A stretch of 8,981 bases of DNA from Prosthecobacter sp. (GTDB lineage Bacteria > Verrucomicrobiota > Verrucomicrobiia > Verrucomicrobiales > Verrucomicrobiaceae). The stretch is from assembly GCA_025869455.1 (NCBI GenBank), contig JAOZVT010000616.1:1-8981 (forward strand), read 5' to 3'. The first letter of the stretch is position 1; each line of letters begins with the position of its first letter. The notes under the pieces were generated by a model. It saw only the letters and a list, made by a program, of their open reading frames with translations. It had not been told where the DNA came from and searched no databases. Positions 6,995 to 8,981 of this stretch are shown one piece after another. A program made the position numbers and the translations under genes.

Positions 6995-7948
6995 TTAGTC
7001 TCTGAGCGTCACGGATTGGCCTGTGGCGGTGGTCCAGGGGCTTGTGTCGGCGGCGGATTGTTTGATGTAGGCGAGGCCGATGGTGGCTTGGGTTTCGGGG
7101 TGCTGGGTGGTGCTGGTGATGTGGCCGATTTCTTTGGCTTCAGCATTGAGGAGGGGTTCTCCGGCTTTGAGTGGGGCGGGGCTGGTGATGGCGATGAGCT
7201 GGCGGGGCATCTTGCCGGTGGTCTTGATGCGGGAGAGGATTTCTTGGCCGATGTAGCAGCCTTTGGTGAAGCTCATGGCGGAGGTCTCCAACCCGGCTTC
7301 CTGGGGGAAGGTGTCGGCGTTGAGCTCGTGCGGGTAGGCGGGGACTTTCTGGAGGATGCGCAGGGTTTCGGCCTCGGCTTCGGTGAGGTTGCGGGCTTCG
7401 GTGTGGTTGCGGGCAGGAGTGCCCACATCACTTGGGGTGCCCACATCACTTGCGGGGAGCCAGAGGTCGGTGGCGGGGAGGTGGAAACGTGTATTGTTGG
7501 TTAGGCGGTGTTCGTGGGTGACTGCGGGTTGATCTGTCGGGTTGCGGGCAGGAGTGCCCGCATCACTTGGTGTGCCTGTATCACTGACGGGGGCGATGAG
7601 GTGCCAGAGTTGCCATTCGTCGGTGATGTCTTCGAGGATGGCGTCATCGGCGATGATGTAGCGTTCGAGACGCATGCCGAGGGTTTCACGGAGGCTGGCA
7701 TCGGCATCGAGGAAGAGACTTTCGCCATCGGGAGAGACGTGGATGAAGATGTCGGCTTCGATCTTGCCTTTGAGATTGGTGACGCAGGCGTAGAGGGCGG
7801 TGGTGCGGTTGGCGGTACGGACGTCGTTGGTGACTTGGCCGTTGAGGTAGCGGACACGGTCTGCCCCGGAGAGGCGCCATTTGGCCCGGCTGGAAAGATG
7901 GATGCTGGCACCGGAAGTGAGCACGGTTTGATGAAGGTTGGCGGTCAT
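6995..7948 (-). CDS. ygfZ: YgfZ/GcvT-like folate-binding protein (Fe-S cluster protein maturation)
   Basis: YgfZ (IBA57 in eukaryotes) is a folate-binding protein related to glycine-cleavage T protein that helps build or repair Fe-S cluster enzymes. The signature KGCYIGQE is at 229-236 with the key cysteine C231, followed by a fitting RIKTTGKMPRQL stretch. The N-terminal half contains the family pattern RVRYLNGQVTNDV (31-43) and NLKGKI (58-63). The 317-residue length is close to E. coli YgfZ, but two segments look inserted: residues 122-136 and 167-181. Both encode doubled SDxGTP followed by ARN, and both come from related ~50-bp DNA repeats (7406-7455 and 7541-7590). They flank a family-like segment containing RFHLPATDLWLPA and probably lie in loops. 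The ATG at 7948 is 8 bp after the stop of the dehydrogenase gene, so the two are likely one operon. Confidence 0.93.
   Translation of the reverse strand: MTANLHQTVLTSGASIHLSSRAKWRLSGADRVRYLNGQVTNDVRTANRTTALYACVTNLKGKIEADIFIHVSPDGESLFLDADASLRETLGMRLERYIIADDAILEDITDEWQLWHLIAPVSDTGTPSDAGTPARNPTDQPAVTHEHRLTNNTRFHLPATDLWLPASDVGTPSDVGTPARNHTEARNLTEAEAETLRILQKVPAYPHELNADTFPQEAGLETSAMSFTKGCYIGQEILSRIKTTGKMPRQLIAITSPAPLKAGEPLLNAEAKEIGHITSTTQHPETQATIGLAYIKQSAADTSPWTTATGQSVTLRD
7406..7455 (-). repeat. In-frame palindromic repeat inside ygfZ, copy B
   Basis: This segment matches 7541-7590 with seven differences in 50 positions and is offset by 135 bp, exactly 45 codons. It starts with an imperfect palindrome, GCGGGCA (7409-7415) with TGCCCAC (7420-7426), followed by two 18-bp direct repeats built around GTGCCCACATCACTTG. 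On the coding strand it gives SDVGTPSDVGTPARN. A partial extra GTTGCGGGC is at 7388-7396. Confidence 0.8.
7541..7590 (-). repeat. In-frame palindromic repeat inside ygfZ, copy A
   Basis: This is the better preserved copy. GCGGGCA (7544-7550) pairs perfectly with TGCCCGC (7555-7561) around loop GGAG. Two diverged 18-bp units follow (around GTGCCCGCATCACTTG and GTGCCTGTATCACTGA). The coding strand gives SDTGTPSDAGTPARN. It resembles in principle the Rickettsia palindromic elements that insert in frame into genes; the sequence is not claimed to be related. Confidence 0.8.
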
Positions 7949-7956
7949 GGTATTGG

Positions 7957-8790
7957 TTAGACTTTGCCGATGACGGAGAAGTCGAGGTCGCCTTGGCCGG
8001 CGGTGACGCCGTTGCGCATGGCTTCGGCGGTGCAGTCGAGGGCGGGGGTGGAGAGATGGGCTTCTGCGGCGAGCTCGCGGGCGAAGTCGGAATCTTTGAG
8101 CATGTTGCGCAGGGAGAAGTGGGGGTCGAAGTCGCCCTGGATGATGGTGGGGAGTTTCATGCCGATGAGGGGGGAGAAGTTGGCGTTGTTCTCCAGGGCG
8201 GTCATGAGCTGGGAAAGGGGGATGCCTTGGCTGTGGGTGATGGCGGCGGCTTCGGCGAGGGCTTTGACGGTGATGGCGGTGACGAGGTTGGTGACGATTT
8301 TGAGTACCATGGCATCGCCAATTTCACCGAGGGGTAGGATTTTGGTGGAGGAGTGTTCCAGGATGGGGCGGACGCTCTCCAGGGCCTCGGAGGAGCCGCC
8401 GATGTAATAGACGAGCTTGCCGTTTTGGGCGGCCATTTTGCTGCCGGTGAAGGGGGCGTCCAGGTAGGTGGCTCCGCTGGCGTGGGTGAGGGCGGCGGCT
8501 TCTAGGGTGGCGGCTTTGCTGACGGTGGCGTGATTGAGAATGATGTGGTCGGCGGTGAGGGCGGGCTGCATGTCACGAATGGCCTGGAGCAGGGCGGCGC
8601 TGTCGCGAACGAAGATCTGGATGATGTTCGCGGCGTGGGCCACGGCTTGTGGGGTGGGCTGGGCTCCGGGGACGCTACGGGCGGTGTGGCTCCAGACATG
8701 GACGGTGTGGCCAGCGGCGCGGAGGTTTTCAGCCACACGACTGCCGATGATGCCAAGACCGAGAATGCCAATGGAGGTGGGGGTGTTCAT
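7957..8790 (-). CDS. NAD(P)-dependent beta-hydroxyacid dehydrogenase (3-hydroxyisobutyrate dehydrogenase family)
   Basis: The 277-residue protein belongs to the family of 3-hydroxyisobutyrate, tartronate-semialdehyde and glyoxylate/succinic-semialdehyde reductases, cytoplasmic enzymes that interconvert a hydroxyacid and its oxo or aldehyde form. The Rossmann motif GILGLGIIGS is at 8-17 (GxGxxG at 11-16). The substrate-side motif DAPFTGSKMAAQNGKL is at 111-126. The catalytic lysine is K164 with N168 in KIVTNLV. The C-terminal helical domain has the usual FSLRNMLKDSDFA (225-237). The GSK-x-A-x-x-G form of the substrate motif is closer to glyoxylate/succinic-semialdehyde reductases than to classic 3-hydroxyisobutyrate dehydrogenase, but the substrate cannot be set from this. 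The residues after beta-2 (WSHTARS) suggest but do not prove NADP use. The ATG at 8790 has no Shine-Dalgarno. It is the first gene of a pair with ygfZ. Confidence 0.9.
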   Translation of the reverse strand: MNTPTSIGILGLGIIGSRVAENLRAAGHTVHVWSHTARSVPGAQPTPQAVAHAANIIQIFVRDSAALLQAIRDMQPALTADHIILNHATVSKAATLEAAALTHASGATYLDAPFTGSKMAAQNGKLVYYIGGSSEALESVRPILEHSSTKILPLGEIGDAMVLKIVTNLVTAITVKALAEAAAITHSQGIPLSQLMTALENNANFSPLIGMKLPTIIQGDFDPHFSLRNMLKDSDFARELAAEAHLSTPALDCTAEAMRNGVTAGQGDLDFSVIGKV

Positions 8791-8840
8791 GGATGGGAAG
8801 ATGGTTCAATGGGTTACGCTTGTCTGCAAGGGTTGGGTGA

Positions 8841-8981
8841 CGGGGAGGTTTTGGACAGGATTGCAGGAGGGGGGAGTGGGATGGGGAGTTTTTTAGACAG
8901 GATTGCAGGATTGTCAGGATTTACATGAGGGGGGAGTGGGACGGGGAGGCTTTTTTTACAGGATTTACAAGATGGCAGGAT
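8841..8981. repeat. Intergenic repeat array with CAGGAT units
   Basis: Three related blocks follow each other. Each has GGGGAG, a T-rich run, and then CAGGAT-type hexamers spaced 8 or 9 bp apart: 8856 and 8864 (the second is CAGGAG); 8898, 8906 and 8915; 8959, 8968 (CAAGAT) and 8976. An 11-bp G-rich segment, GGGGAGTGGGA, recurs at 8871 and 8931, a 60-bp period. The array runs off the right edge. It lies upstream of the dehydrogenase gene, whose promoter must lie in or near it; no clear -35/-10 pair is visible in 8791-8850. Confidence 0.8.

Noticed and set aside
7406..7590. CRISPR-like repeat pair
   Set aside because: Only two copies, in frame inside a conserved gene, with a family-conserved protein segment between them and internal 18-bp tandem units.
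6980..7960. Plus-strand open frames opposite ygfZ
   Set aside because: Gly/Glu/Val-rich shadows. The minus-strand frame has the KGCYIGQE signature and operon spacing with the dehydrogenase.

Overview
This window looks like chromosomal DNA of a GC-rich bacterium of the phylum Verrucomicrobiota, perhaps near Prosthecobacter/Verrucomicrobium. That is an inference. It rests on the DnaX sequence (a zinc module with only two cysteines and a very long Pro/Ala/Glu linker), an exosortase fused to an EpsI domain, start codons without Shine-Dalgarno sequences, and intergenic palindromic and CAGGAT-type repeats. No rRNA, tRNA, CRISPR array, transposase or phage gene was seen.

Layout. Positions 1-64 hold a foldable dispersed repeat. 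Next come dnaX (138-2303, +) and ybaB (2330-2644, +), the familiar replication/nucleoid pair; recR does not follow. A palindrome-rich spacer (about 2657-2824) separates them from two minus-strand genes of unknown function: a GYF_2-domain, proline-rich, tail-anchored protein (2919-3881) and a single-pass membrane protein with a coiled coil and a possible HEAT-like end (4102-5190). Between these two lies a second copy of the first repeat (4023-4086). A divergent 89-bp spacer leads to a 567-residue exosortase-EpsI fusion (5280-6983, +), which converges on a minus-strand pair read from 8790 to 6995: a beta-hydroxyacid dehydrogenase followed after 8 bp by a YgfZ/GcvT-like folate-binding protein. 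The right end (8841-8981) is a CAGGAT-type repeat array cut by the window edge.

Function. dnaX and ybaB belong to DNA replication and nucleoid structure. The exosortase would process and anchor C-terminally tagged exported proteins, but no substrate or polysaccharide gene is nearby. YgfZ supports Fe-S cluster protein maturation. The two membrane proteins have no assignable role.

I found no complete new multi-gene system. The most unusual signal is repeat biology. Two related ~50-bp palindromic elements lie in frame inside ygfZ and encode SDxGTP hexapeptide repeats. A 64-bp element that can fold into a three-way junction occurs twice, and a sequence-distinct element of similar fold follows ybaB.
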